Source of the DNA: Ilumatobacter coccineus YM16-304 | GTDB taxonomy: Bacteria > Actinomycetota > Acidimicrobiia > Acidimicrobiales > Ilumatobacteraceae | NCBI RefSeq assembly: GCF_000348785.1 | Contig: NC_020520.1 | Location: forward strand, 2,604,001-2,668,000 | Reading direction: 5' to 3' | Length of the DNA stretch: 64,000 nt | Part shown: positions 25,861 through 32,978 of the stretch, in pieces | Layout of the letters: each line of letters opens with the position of its first letter | How positions within the stretch are numbered: the first letter of the stretch is position 1 | The notes under the pieces: generated by a model | Seen by the model: only the letters and a program-made list of their open reading frames with translations | What the model was told of the DNA's origin: nothing | The model's database searches: none | Made by a program: the position numbers and the translations under genes

Positions 25861-26094
25861 GAGCTGATCGGTGTCGGTTGCTCAGCGGCGCAACTTCGCG
25901 CGCAGCTTTCGGAACTGCTTGACGACGAAGTTGACTGCTGCGACGAACACGTACTGGTCGCCCTCGACTGCCGGGTTCTCGTCAGCGTTCCAGCGTGACA
26001 ACTCGAGCGCGAACTCACCGAAGCGAAGCGTGCGGCCGACACCGGCGATTTCATCACCGGCGATGAACTGCGCGCCCGCTTCGCCTCCAAGTGA
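25861..26094 (+). pseudogene. Phd/YefM-type antitoxin with in-frame TGA and no start
   Basis: The frame starting at 25861 reads ELIGVGCSAAQLRAQLSELL, then DDEVDCCDEHVLVALD and VLVSVPA. That is the Phd/YefM DNA-binding half. It then meets TGA at 25996-25998 and continues in the same frame as QLERELTEAKRAADTGDFIT to the true stop at 26092-26094. The second part is the toxin-neutralising tail. A single CGA to TGA change would explain the stop. No ATG, GTG or TTG lies at a plausible start, so the 5' end is also damaged. Its terminal TGA overlaps the RelE GTG by the usual 4 nt (GTGA), proving the pair was once an operon. Confidence 0.7.
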
Positions 26095-26372
26095 CCGAGC
26101 ACGACGAACCCTACGAACTGCGCGTCACCGGCCCAGCGCAGCGACACCTGGGTCGACTCACAGAAGGCACCGCAGCTGCGATCGTCGAGTTCATGCTGGG
26201 CGCTCTCGTCGAAAACCTCCATCGCGTCGGCGGGCGCCTGCAGCGCGAACTCGCTGGGCTCCACTCTGCGCGACGAGGGGTGTATCGCGTGATCTACGAG
26301 ATCGATGACGATCAGCACACCGTCACCGTCCTGCGAATCGATCACCGCTCGCGCATCTACAGATCTCGCTGA
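26091..26372 (+). CDS. RelE-family toxin, apparently intact
   Basis: 93 residues. The core matches RelE/ParE mRNA interferases: ELRVTGPAQRHLGRL, FMLGALVENLHRVGGRLQ, ELAGLHSARRGVYRVIYEI and the last strand TVTVLRIDHRSRIYRSR with basic catalytic residues. Length is normal. Translation begins at a GTG that overlaps the antitoxin stop. Because the antitoxin frame carries a stop, the toxin would be unprotected if expressed; either it is not expressed, it is inactive through an unseen change, or another antitoxin protects the cell. Confidence 0.8.
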   Translation: MTEHDEPYELRVTGPAQRHLGRLTEGTAAAIVEFMLGALVENLHRVGGRLQRELAGLHSARRGVYRVIYEIDDDQHTVTVLRIDHRSRIYRSR

Positions 26373-26435
26373 TCCCCACTCATATCGCTCACCATCGACC
26401 CCGCACGAAACCGCTCGTATCGGCACCTACGATCG

Positions 26436-26707
26436 CTACTCGTGATCGATATCAGCGAGGACGGCTGCGATGTCTTGAGCGTCAGCGAGCAGACGGACGA
26501 CATCGACGCGATCGCCGCTGGCGAAGTAGAACCAACCGCACGGGAAGTTCGGGACCCGGCGGACACGCAACCCATCGATTGCGCACAACTCGCCCACACG
26601 CGGCGACCCGGCACCTGGCATCCGTCCAATCGCGTCCAACGCCGTCATCGCTGCGCTCGTTCGATGAGATCGACTTCGGCTTGTGGGCGAAGAATCGGAC
26701 GCGTCAC
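26436..26707 (-). pseudogene. ParE-type toxin with internal deletion
   Basis: From the GTG at 26707, overlapping the antitoxin stop by 4 nt, the frame reads VTRPILRPQAEVDLIERAQR and then stops. A shifted frame starting near 26648 reads TALDAIGRMPGAGSPRVGEL through LRVRRVPNFPCGWFYF to VDVVRLLADAQDIAAVLAD. Together they are the N- and C-termini of a ParE toxin, but the ~25 residues normally joining them are missing and the frame is shifted (272 nt in all, not a multiple of 3). The ParE is therefore dead while its antitoxin is intact. Confidence 0.75.
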
Positions 26708-26955
26708 GCGTCAGCGCCGAGTGCCCGCTCGCGCAACTCGGAAATCACGTCGTCGGTCGCTTCGCGCCTTTCGCCCGATGCCAGTCCGTCAGCGATGAGA
26801 TCGCGGAGGCGTTGGGCAGCCTGCTCACGTTGATCGCGGCGAATCAGTTCCCGCAGGTACTCACTCGTGTTGCCGTAGCTGCCGTCGCTGACACGAGCGT
26901 CGATGTACTCGCGCATGCTCTCAGGAAGTGCGAAGCTCATCGTGTTGCGGCTCAT
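26704..26955 (-). CDS. ParD/CopG-type antitoxin
   Basis: 83 residues. MSRNTMSFALPESMREYIDA, then YGNTSEYLRELIRRDQREQA, is the ParD (CC2985-type) ribbon-helix-helix DNA-binding domain. It is followed by a flexible acidic tail (LRDLIADGLASGERREATDD) that normally wraps the ParE toxin. It appears complete. It overlaps the remnant of its toxin gene by 4 nt. With the toxin broken it may serve only as an orphan autorepressor, or as a source of cross-protection. Confidence 0.82.
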   Translation of the reverse strand: MSRNTMSFALPESMREYIDARVSDGSYGNTSEYLRELIRRDQREQAAQRLRDLIADGLASGERREATDDVISELRERALGADA

Positions 26956-27056
26956 TTGACCATTGTGCTGGGGCTGACAACAGTTGTCAACACTGCTCCG
27001 ATCAACATGCTCCAGCGAGCCCCGTGACCGCTCGAGAACGCGTCACTTGTATCCGG

Positions 27057-27380
27057 TCAGTACACGATGTCGAGCGAGTAACGCAGGGCTTCGTCGAGGC
27101 GAGCACGTGCGAATTCGCCGAGGTGGCCGACCGGCTCATCGTCCAAAGCTTCGACTGGGATCGTGATGACGTTGTCGCAGCTGATGACGCACGCTTCAGG
27201 GAACCCGTGCTCCTCGCCGAGTTCCACCTCTGATCGGATCCCGCAAATGGTGCGGGTGATTGGCGCACAGGTGACCGACGTGAGTACTGCGATGGCGGCG
27301 TCACGGGTCAGCACGCAGACAGGCCGGCGACCTGCTGGGGGACCGAGGTCGGCGCAGTAGATGTCGTTGCGAGCTGCCAC
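27057..27380 (-). CDS. MazF/PemK-type toxin, full length
   Basis: 107 residues. NDIYCADLGPPAGRRPVCVL fits the MazF N-terminus (family consensus GDVYLADLGPPRGRRPVLVL). VTCAPITRTICGIRSEVEL corresponds to the strand with the catalytic Arg/Thr, ACVISCDNVITIP to the core strand and ARARLDEALRYSLDI to the C-terminal helix. It starts at a GTG and has normal length, so it could be active. The upstream antitoxin frame is shifted (see 27308-27576). Confidence 0.8.
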   Translation of the reverse strand: MAARNDIYCADLGPPAGRRPVCVLTRDAAIAVLTSVTCAPITRTICGIRSEVELGEEHGFPEACVISCDNVITIPVEALDDEPVGHLGEFARARLDEALRYSLDIVY

Positions 27381-27576
27381 GCAGGAGCCGTCTCAGCAGC
27401 GAGTCGTCGCGCGGATTGGACGAGACGGGGATCGGCGGGCTGGCGTTCGTATGCGGATCGAAGCTGTCGGTCGGCTGCTGCGAGGCTTTCGGCCTCGAGC
27501 ACCGCCTGGGCGCCGCGACGAATCAGCTCTGATCGGTTGGTGCCAAGCCCGCGGCCAGCGCGTCGCGGGCGGTCAC
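27308..27576 (-). pseudogene. MazE-like antitoxin, frameshifted
   Basis: The first frame from the GTG at 27576 reads VTARDALAAGL. The neighbouring frame then reads GTNRSELIRRGAQAVLEAES and AAADRQLRSAYERQPADPR, a typical ribbon-helix-helix MazE sequence. Loss of one G near 27540-27550 (TTGGCACC, where TTGGGCACC is expected) would cause the break. The second frame runs past the expected end (ETAPAW) into the mazF start region, so the original stop also seems lost. The N-terminal ~10 residues are not recognisable. Confidence 0.6.
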
Positions 27577-27633
27577 CTGAGCCGATCAGATCCGGCGTGT
27601 CGACCGGTGGGTTGGCGGGTGAGCCAGGCTCGA

Positions 27634-28380
27634 CTACAGGAACGTGGCGACGTCGCTGAGGGGTTTGCGCTGCAACGTGGGCACCTGGCAGCCGTCGGTG
27701 GGGTAGCCGATGGGGAACAACACGAACGGCCGCTCGTGCTCGGGGCGACCGAAGAGCTTGCTGAGGAACACCATCGGACTCGGCGTGTGCGTGAGCGTCG
27801 CCAAGCCCATGTGGTGCAGCGCCGTGATGAACATCCCGGCAGCGATGCCGCAGCTCTCCTTGACGTAGTAGTGCGTGCGCTTCGAACCGTCGTCACGCAC
27901 GCCGTAGCGCTCCTCGAACAGCACCACGATCCACGGAGCGATCTCCAAGAACTCCTTGTGCCAGTCGGTTCCGAGCGGCGCGAGCTCCTGCTGCCAGCGC
28001 TCGTTCATCCGACCGTCGTAGTTGGTCCGTTCCTCCGCCTCGGCCGCAGCACGAATCTGCTGTTTCAGCGCCGGGTCGTCGGTCGCCACGAACTGCCACG
28101 GCTGTTGGTGCGCCCCCGACGGAGCGGTCGAGGCCGTGGCGATCGCCGTCTCGATCAACTCGCGCGGCACCGGCTCGTCCGACAGCATCCGCACGCTGCG
28201 ACGGCGCTCCATCTCGTCGCGGAAGTCGTTCGCCCGCTCGCGCATCTCGGTCGGGGAGTAGCGCCGAAAATCGAGCGTGTGGAACGGAAACCGGGCGGCG
28301 GTGTCGTCCGAGGGGTACGGAAACTCGTAGTCGGCGGTCACGACGAGACTCTGCCACGCCGCCGGACGCCGAACCGACAT
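27634..28380 (-). CDS. Nitroreductase-family flavoprotein, IYD-like
   Basis: 248 residues. RRYSPTEMRERANDFRDEME, RRSVRMLSDEPVPRELIETA, TAPSGAHQQPWQFVA and LGTDWHKEFLEIAPWIVV are close to iodotyrosine deiodinase (IYD) and its bacterial homologues, which reductively dehalogenate halotyrosines with FMN. Ser/Gln/Arg residues of the FMN site are present in TAPSGAHQQ. Bacterial IYDs are rare, so this may instead be a related reductase. The ATG at 28380 is divergent from the next gene. Confidence 0.75.
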   Translation of the reverse strand: MSVRRPAAWQSLVVTADYEFPYPSDDTAARFPFHTLDFRRYSPTEMRERANDFRDEMERRRSVRMLSDEPVPRELIETAIATASTAPSGAHQQPWQFVATDDPALKQQIRAAAEAEERTNYDGRMNERWQQELAPLGTDWHKEFLEIAPWIVVLFEERYGVRDDGSKRTHYYVKESCGIAAGMFITALHHMGLATLTHTPSPMVFLSKLFGRPEHERPFVLFPIGYPTDGCQVPTLQRKPLSDVATFL

Positions 28381-28474
28381 TCAAGATGTTCTCAAGGATG
28401 CCGATGAAGAGTCGAGTGAGTTCAGACCGAACGCAACCGTGCGCTCGGCGAGAACGCAGCTGAAAAGGAACGCC

Positions 28475-29389
28475 ATGACCCCGTTCGAACAAGCTCCACG
28501 ACCCGACATCGCCGACCGGCCCACCGACTTCGACTTCATGGCGCCCGGTGCCTGGCTCGAGTTCAACTGCGAGCTGTATGCGATCGTCGACGAACTCGCC
28601 ATCGCGATCGATCGGATCGACGCCGGCGTCATCCATCTGCAGAGCGGTCGAGCGCTGCCGCTGCTCCAACTCGCACAGCACTGCCACCTGTCACCGCGAG
28701 ACGACTGGCATGACCTGATCCGTCAGCACCTGCGAACCGTGACGGCACATCTCACCGAGGTCGCCACGCTCTCCGCCGAGCCGATCTCGATGATCGACCT
28801 GCGAGTGCGTCTCGTGCCCGACGATCCAGCCGATCGTCCGGTCATCGACGAACTCTGCGCGCGACCGTTTGCGGACGGGATCGTGCAAGTGCTCGCGGTC
28901 GACATCCCCGACGCCATCCGCCTCGTCCCGCGGTGCGAGATCGACGAACTCGGCTGGGACCTCGACGAGGTGTGGTCGAGCGCCTGGGCGCAGACCGAAG
29001 CGCTCGAGCAGCCCGACGAGGTCAACGTGATCGACGTCGGCGGGGCCGATGTCGTCCACATCTTCGGCCACCGCGTGTTCAACGCCTCGCTGGTGCGCCA
29101 GATCGAAGACGTCGTCGGAACCATCGGTCCGAACGGAGCGATCGTGTCGATCCCGCACAATCACAGCGTGCTCGTCCACGTCATCGAAGACACCACGGTC
29201 GTCACGGCACTCAATGCGATGATTCCGATCACTCGCCAGGTGCATCGTCACGGGCCGGGCTCGGTGAGCCCGCAGTTGTACTGGTGGCGAGACGGTGCGA
29301 TGACGAGCATTCCGACCTACTTCGCACCCGACGGCGTCGAGGTGTACCCGTCACCCGAGTTGGTCGCGATCCTCCGCGCGCTGCACTGA
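28475..29389 (+). CDS. Protein of unknown function (DUF1444-like region possible)
   Basis: 304 residues, soluble, mixed alpha/beta, with no signal peptide. Not recognised with confidence. Features: the acidic, Leu-rich start (FEQAPRPDIADRPTDFDFMA), a conserved-looking VGGADVVHIFGHRVFNASLV block, and VSIPHNHSVLVHVIEDTTVV, which has the feel of a DUF1444-type protein. AAAAGGAACG precedes the ATG, supporting the start. Its 3' end overlaps the convergent kinase-like gene by 39 nt. Confidence 0.55.
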   Translation: MTPFEQAPRPDIADRPTDFDFMAPGAWLEFNCELYAIVDELAIAIDRIDAGVIHLQSGRALPLLQLAQHCHLSPRDDWHDLIRQHLRTVTAHLTEVATLSAEPISMIDLRVRLVPDDPADRPVIDELCARPFADGIVQVLAVDIPDAIRLVPRCEIDELGWDLDEVWSSAWAQTEALEQPDEVNVIDVGGADVVHIFGHRVFNASLVRQIEDVVGTIGPNGAIVSIPHNHSVLVHVIEDTTVVTALNAMIPITRQVHRHGPGSVSPQLYWWRDGAMTSIPTYFAPDGVEVYPSPELVAILRALH

Positions 29390-29902
29390 CGCCAACCACT
29401 CGGTGACCTCACTCGGCGTGCGGAACCGATGGACATCGGCGTGTGCCCACAGGGGAGTGGTCGACAGTTGCTCGAACTTCGCGCGATGCGCTCGATGGAC
29501 ATTCCACGCCTCGGCGATCATGCTGCGCTTCGGATGCAGCACGTCGCGCAGACGTTCACGATTGCCGTTCCACAGTTGCTCGCGTCGTACGGCACGCCGG
29601 ATGGATCGCTTGGCGACCCGCGGGATCGTGTGTCGGCGACCGAGATCGAGCCACACGATCGTGTCGGCCCGCGCATGGGTGAGATCGGCCGTGACGACGT
29701 AGTTGCCGGCGACCACCCAACGGGGCACGTCGATCGCCGCGGCGACCTTCGCTCTGAACTCCGGTGTGGGTGTCGGCGCCCAGTCGGGCCGGTGGAACAG
29801 CTCGTCGAGTTCGATGTGCGCGGCACCGAGCCGCTCGGCCAGCACCGCGGCGACCGTCGACTTGCCCGATCCGGGAGCGCCGACCACCACGACGCGACGC
29901 AT
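29351..29902 (-). CDS. P-loop adenylate-kinase-like protein
   Basis: 183 residues. MRRVVVVGAPGSGKSTVAAV at the start is a P-loop (GAPGSGKST). It is followed by IELDELFHRPDWAPTP, typical of shikimate/adenylate-kinase-like topology-modulation proteins, and VVAGNYVVTADLTHARADTI with the Walker-B-like strand. The C-terminus is Arg-rich (RSIRRAVRREQLWNG), suited to nucleotide phosphate binding. The substrate is unknown. It lies 16 bp downstream of the guaB stop on the same strand, and may be co-transcribed. Confidence 0.7.
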   Translation of the reverse strand: MRRVVVVGAPGSGKSTVAAVLAERLGAAHIELDELFHRPDWAPTPTPEFRAKVAAAIDVPRWVVAGNYVVTADLTHARADTIVWLDLGRRHTIPRVAKRSIRRAVRREQLWNGNRERLRDVLHPKRSMIAEAWNVHRAHRAKFEQLSTTPLWAHADVHRFRTPSEVTEWLASVQRAEDRDQLG

Positions 29903-29918
29903 GTCGCCCGTGGCGTCG

Positions 29919-31454
29919 TCAGGAGCCGCGCTGATAGTTCGGCGCTTCCTTCGTGACGGTGACGTCGTGCGGATGCGATTCTTCACGGCCGGCGGTGGTG
30001 ACCCGCATGAAGCGAGCCGTCCGCAGCGCGTCGAGCGTGGCGGCTCCCGCATATCCCATGCCTGAGCGCAGGCCACCGACGAGCTGATACAGCACGTCGC
30101 CGAGCGGGCCGGCGTACGGTACGCGCCCTTCGATGCCTTCGGGCACGAGCTTCTTGCTCGCCGCCCCGACGTCGGTACGACCACCGGCCGTCGACTGGCT
30201 GGTGGCGTAGCGGTCGGCGCTGTCGCCGGTCATCGCGCCCATCGACCCCATGCCGCGGTAGCTCTTGTAGCGACGCCCGTCCATCAGCTCCATTTCGCCC
30301 GGCGATTCCTCGGTGCCGGCGAGCAGTGACCCGATCATGACGGTCTGGGACCCGGCCACGATCGCCTTGACGATGTCGCCCGAGAACGTGATGCCACCAT
30401 CGCCGATGATCGGCACGCCGAGCTGCTGCGCGCGGCGACTCGTGTGCCAGATCGCCGAGAGCTGCGGCATGCCCGCACCCGACACCACGCGGGTGGTGCA
30501 GATCGAGCCGGCGCCCACGCCGACCTTGATCGCGTCGGCGCCCGCCTTGTGCAGCGCTTCGACGCCTTCCTCGGTGACGACGTTGCCGGCGGTGACGGCG
30601 AGGTCTGGCCACGATCCCTTGATCCGCTCGATCGCCTTGATCACGTTGGCCGAGTGGCCGTGGGCCGTGTCGATCGAGACGGCGTCGATGCTCATCTCGA
30701 CGAGCGCCGCAACGCGTTCTTCGAGGTCGGCACCGACCCCCACAGCAGCGGCACAGCGGAGGCGGCCACGTCCGTCACGCGAGGCGTTGGGGAAGTCGAG
30801 CCGCTTCTGGATGTCTTTGACCGTGATGAGCCCGGCGAGGCAGCCGACGCCGTCGACGAGCGGGAGCTTCTCGATGCGGTGCTCCTGCAGGATCGCCTTG
30901 GCTTCGTCGAGCGAGGTGCCGACCTCGGCGGTGACGAGCCCGTCGGACGTCATGAAGTCGGTGACCGGCCGGTCGAAATCGGAGCCTTCGCAGAAGCGGA
31001 TGTCGCGGTTGGTGAGGATGCCGAGGAGGTGTCCGTCGTCGTCGGTGATCGGCACGCCCGAGAACTTGAACTTGTGCATCAACGCTTCGGCGTCGTGCAG
31101 GAGTGCGGTCGGCGGGAGCGTGACCGGGTCGGTGATCATGCCCGACTGCGACCGCTTCACCTTCTGGACCTCGGACGCCTGGTCGGCGATCGACATGTTG
31201 CGGTGGATCACGCCGATGCCACCGTGGCGGGCCATCGCGACCGCCATGCGAGCTTCGGTCACCTTGTCCATCGCGGCCGACACCAGCGGCACCGCGAGTT
31301 CGATGTCTCGGGCGAACGTCGCCGTCGTGTCGACGGCATCGGGCAACGTCTCGGACCAGCCCGGCACGACGACCACGTCGTCGAAGGTGAGTGCTTCGAA
31401 TCGATCGAAGAATCCGTCGTTCACGTTGTGGGAGTCGCTGGGGCTGTTCGTCAT
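29919..31454 (-). CDS. guaB: IMP dehydrogenase
   Basis: 511 residues. It oxidises IMP to XMP, the committed step to GMP. LTFDDVVVVPGWSETLPDAV opens the TIM barrel. Two CBS domains sit at about residues 110-230 (VTLPPTALLHDAEALMHKF, VGTSLDEAKAILQEHRIEKL). The catalytic loop GVGAGSICTTRVVSGAGMP has the nucleophilic Cys, and the flap region with GMGSMGAMTG follows. The start ATG overlaps the purN stop by 4 nt (ATGA), so guaB is the downstream partner of purN. Confidence 0.94.
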   Translation of the reverse strand: MTNSPSDSHNVNDGFFDRFEALTFDDVVVVPGWSETLPDAVDTTATFARDIELAVPLVSAAMDKVTEARMAVAMARHGGIGVIHRNMSIADQASEVQKVKRSQSGMITDPVTLPPTALLHDAEALMHKFKFSGVPITDDDGHLLGILTNRDIRFCEGSDFDRPVTDFMTSDGLVTAEVGTSLDEAKAILQEHRIEKLPLVDGVGCLAGLITVKDIQKRLDFPNASRDGRGRLRCAAAVGVGADLEERVAALVEMSIDAVSIDTAHGHSANVIKAIERIKGSWPDLAVTAGNVVTEEGVEALHKAGADAIKVGVGAGSICTTRVVSGAGMPQLSAIWHTSRRAQQLGVPIIGDGGITFSGDIVKAIVAGSQTVMIGSLLAGTEESPGEMELMDGRRYKSYRGMGSMGAMTGDSADRYATSQSTAGGRTDVGAASKKLVPEGIEGRVPYAGPLGDVLYQLVGGLRSGMGYAGAATLDALRTARFMRVTTAGREESHPHDVTVTKEAPNYQRGS

Positions 31455-32059
31455 GTTGTCTCCGGTGGGCGGTGGTCGGATGTGAGCGAGACGAGCGTGT
31501 CGACCAGGAGTCGATGCTCAGCTCGGTGTATGGCTGCTTCGAACGCTTCCAGTGTGCCAGAGGTGTCGATCGGTACCGTCGAAGTGGCCAACACCGGGCC
31601 ATCATCGACGCCCTCGTCGGGTACGAGGTGCACCATGACGCCTGAATGGTCACGCTCGCCGGCGACCGCTTGCTCCCAGGCGCGCTCGATCGCGTGTGTG
31701 CCGGCGAGTTCGCCGGGCAGCGCCGGGTGCAGATTCACCACTCGGTTCGGGAAGCAGCCGAGGAACTTCATGGTGAGCAGTCGCATCCAGCCGGCGAGCA
31801 CGATCCAGTCGGGTCGATACTCGGCGACGACCTGGGCGAGGCGCACGTCGTAGTCGGCGCGTGCCTCGTCGGCGCTGCGGGGGAGTGCGCAGGTCTCGAT
31901 GCCCGCCTGGCGAGCACGTTCGAGGCCGTAGGCGTCGGTGCGGTTCGACACGACGGCGACGATGTCGGCGGCCAGCGTGCCGTCGGTGGTGGCGTCGACG
32001 ATCGCCTGCAAGTTCGATCCCGATCCCGAGACCAACACCACCAGTCGCGGCCGATCCAT
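31451..32059 (-). CDS. purN: Phosphoribosylglycinamide formyltransferase
   Basis: 202 residues. It uses 10-formyl-THF to formylate GAR. RLVVLVSGSGSNLQAIVDA is the phosphate-binding N-terminus, LAGWMRLL precedes the catalytic region, and VVNLHPALPGELAGTHAI contains the catalytic Asn-His pair (NLHP). HSGVMVHLVPDEGVDDGP carries the catalytic Asp. It overlaps guaB by 4 nt. The gene lies ~0.9 kb downstream of the purD-purM fusion, with a phasin-like gene between. Confidence 0.92.
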   Translation of the reverse strand: MDRPRLVVLVSGSGSNLQAIVDATTDGTLAADIVAVVSNRTDAYGLERARQAGIETCALPRSADEARADYDVRLAQVVAEYRPDWIVLAGWMRLLTMKFLGCFPNRVVNLHPALPGELAGTHAIERAWEQAVAGERDHSGVMVHLVPDEGVDDGPVLATSTVPIDTSGTLEAFEAAIHRAEHRLLVDTLVSLTSDHRPPETT

Positions 32060-32097
32060 CGCGAAACGCTACCCAGCTCCCGCCGACGCCCGGACAA

Positions 32098-32116
32098 GGT
32101 GAACAAACAGTTCACC
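32098..32116. repeat. Inverted repeat upstream of purN
   Basis: GGTGAAC (32098-32104) and GTTCACC (32110-32116) pair across a 5-nt AAACA spacer, about 40 bp upstream of the purN start. It could be an operator for a dimeric regulator of purN-guaB, or the tail of a transcriptional unit. The spacing (GAAC-N5-GTTC) is one base too long for the actinobacterial LexA box. Confidence 0.35.
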
Positions 32117-32136
32117 CGATCGCCGCCCGAACGCGA

Positions 32137-32170
32137 CGAACCCCGCCTCCGATGTCGGAAGCGGGGTTCG
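32137..32170 (-). terminator. Hairpin terminator after the phasin-like gene
   Basis: Perfect 10-bp arms CGAACCCCGC (32137-32146) and GCGGGGTTCG (32161-32170) enclose a 14-nt region that can itself fold (TCCGA/TCGGA). It is 60 bp past the stop of the phasin-like gene at 32230. There is no long U-run, but the stability makes a factor-independent terminator likely. It isolates the phasin-like gene from purN. Confidence 0.7.
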
Positions 32171-32229
32171 TCTGGGGGACTCGTGGTGACCTCGTGCCGG
32201 CCGCGATGTGGCCCGGCAGCGACCGAAGG

Positions 32230-32838
32230 TCAGCCGGCGTTGTTGATCGCGGTGATCAGCTGCGCCTTGTTCATGTCGGCGCGACCTTCGATGTCGATGT
32301 CTTGCGCCATCTGGTACAGCTCGGCCTTGGTCATCGACTTGAGGGCGACACGCTCGGCCGACTTCTCGGCGGCGACGACACGGTCGGTTGCTTCCTCGAC
32401 GAGGTCGGACGTCTGGTCGCTGAGCGTCGACGCGGTGCGCTTGACCTGGGCCTGCGTCTGACCGATGACCGAGCGGACGCCGGTCGCTGCCGTGCTGGCG
32501 GTCTGCTCGGCGGCCCACTTGGCGGTGCCGACGATGGTGCGGACACCGGTGTCGGCCATCTTGACGACGGGGCGGAAGGCGTCGACGACGAGGTCGTTGT
32601 TGCGACGGGTCTGGGCGACGACGCGGTCGGCGGCGACCCGGTTGTAGGCGAAGATCTTCTTCGGCAGTTCGGGCATGTTGAGCTCGATCTTGTCGAGGCG
32701 ACCCGAGATCTCGTCGTTGATCGACTTGGCACGCTCCGACAGGGTCGACGTGATGTTCTCGAACGTGTCGGCGTAGCTCGTCTCGATGCTGTCGATCGTC
32801 TCCGACAGGGTGCGGGTGATGGTGGCGGTGGCGTTCAT
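32230..32838 (-). CDS. Phasin-like helical protein with Rho-N-like tail
   Basis: 202 residues. The first ~150 are amphipathic helix (LSETIDSIETSYADTFENIT, VRTIVGTAKWAAEQTASTAA), similar to phasins and lipid-granule-binding proteins. The C-terminal ~35 (MTKAELYQMAQDIDIEGRAD plus NKAQLITAI) are a Rho N-terminal/SAP-like helix-hairpin that binds nucleic acid. This pairing suggests a granule protein that also contacts the chromosome, as PhaM-type proteins do for polyhydroxybutyrate granules (inference). Its own promoter, with symmetric GGTTGC boxes, lies at 32902-32944. Confidence 0.7.
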   Translation of the reverse strand: MNATATITRTLSETIDSIETSYADTFENITSTLSERAKSINDEISGRLDKIELNMPELPKKIFAYNRVAADRVVAQTRRNNDLVVDAFRPVVKMADTGVRTIVGTAKWAAEQTASTAATGVRSVIGQTQAQVKRTASTLSDQTSDLVEEATDRVVAAEKSAERVALKSMTKAELYQMAQDIDIEGRADMNKAQLITAINNAG

Positions 32839-32901
32839 GATGGCTCCGATTCTGTTGACAGCTTCTCGTCGAACGGATCTCGTCGTCGGTCCACTGCTGG
32901 C

Positions 32902-32944
32902 GGGTTGCTAGATATAGTACGCAACCTGCGAGGTATAGCAACCC
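32902..32944 (-). promoter_or_regulatory. Promoter with GGTTGC-box inverted repeat, phasin-like gene
   Basis: On the minus strand TTGCTA (32936-32941) and TACTAT (32914-32919) are separated by 16 bp, a good sigma-70-like promoter in an otherwise GC-rich sequence. Flanking it are perfect 9-bp arms GGGTTGCTA (32902-32910) and TAGCAACCC (32936-32944). A third GCAACC at 32921-32926 lies between them. The three GGTTGC boxes overlap the promoter and look like operator sites for a repressor that senses granule state (inference). Confidence 0.6.
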
Positions 32945-32978
32945 ATTGAGCCGGATGTCACGCCCGGTGGCGAAGCTG

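Noticed and set aside
25996-25998. Selenocysteine or stop-codon readthrough at the antitoxin TGA
   Set aside because: No selenocysteine hairpin is seen after it, and TGA is the usual stop in this window; a nonsense mutation is simpler.
24685-27633. Insertion sequence or integrase as the source of the toxin-antitoxin island
   Set aside because: No transposase, integrase, terminal inverted repeats or direct repeats of an insertion were recognised.
32098-32116. LexA (SOS) box upstream of purN
   Set aside because: Spacing is GAAC-N5-GTTC, whereas the actinobacterial box has four bases, and purN is not an SOS gene.
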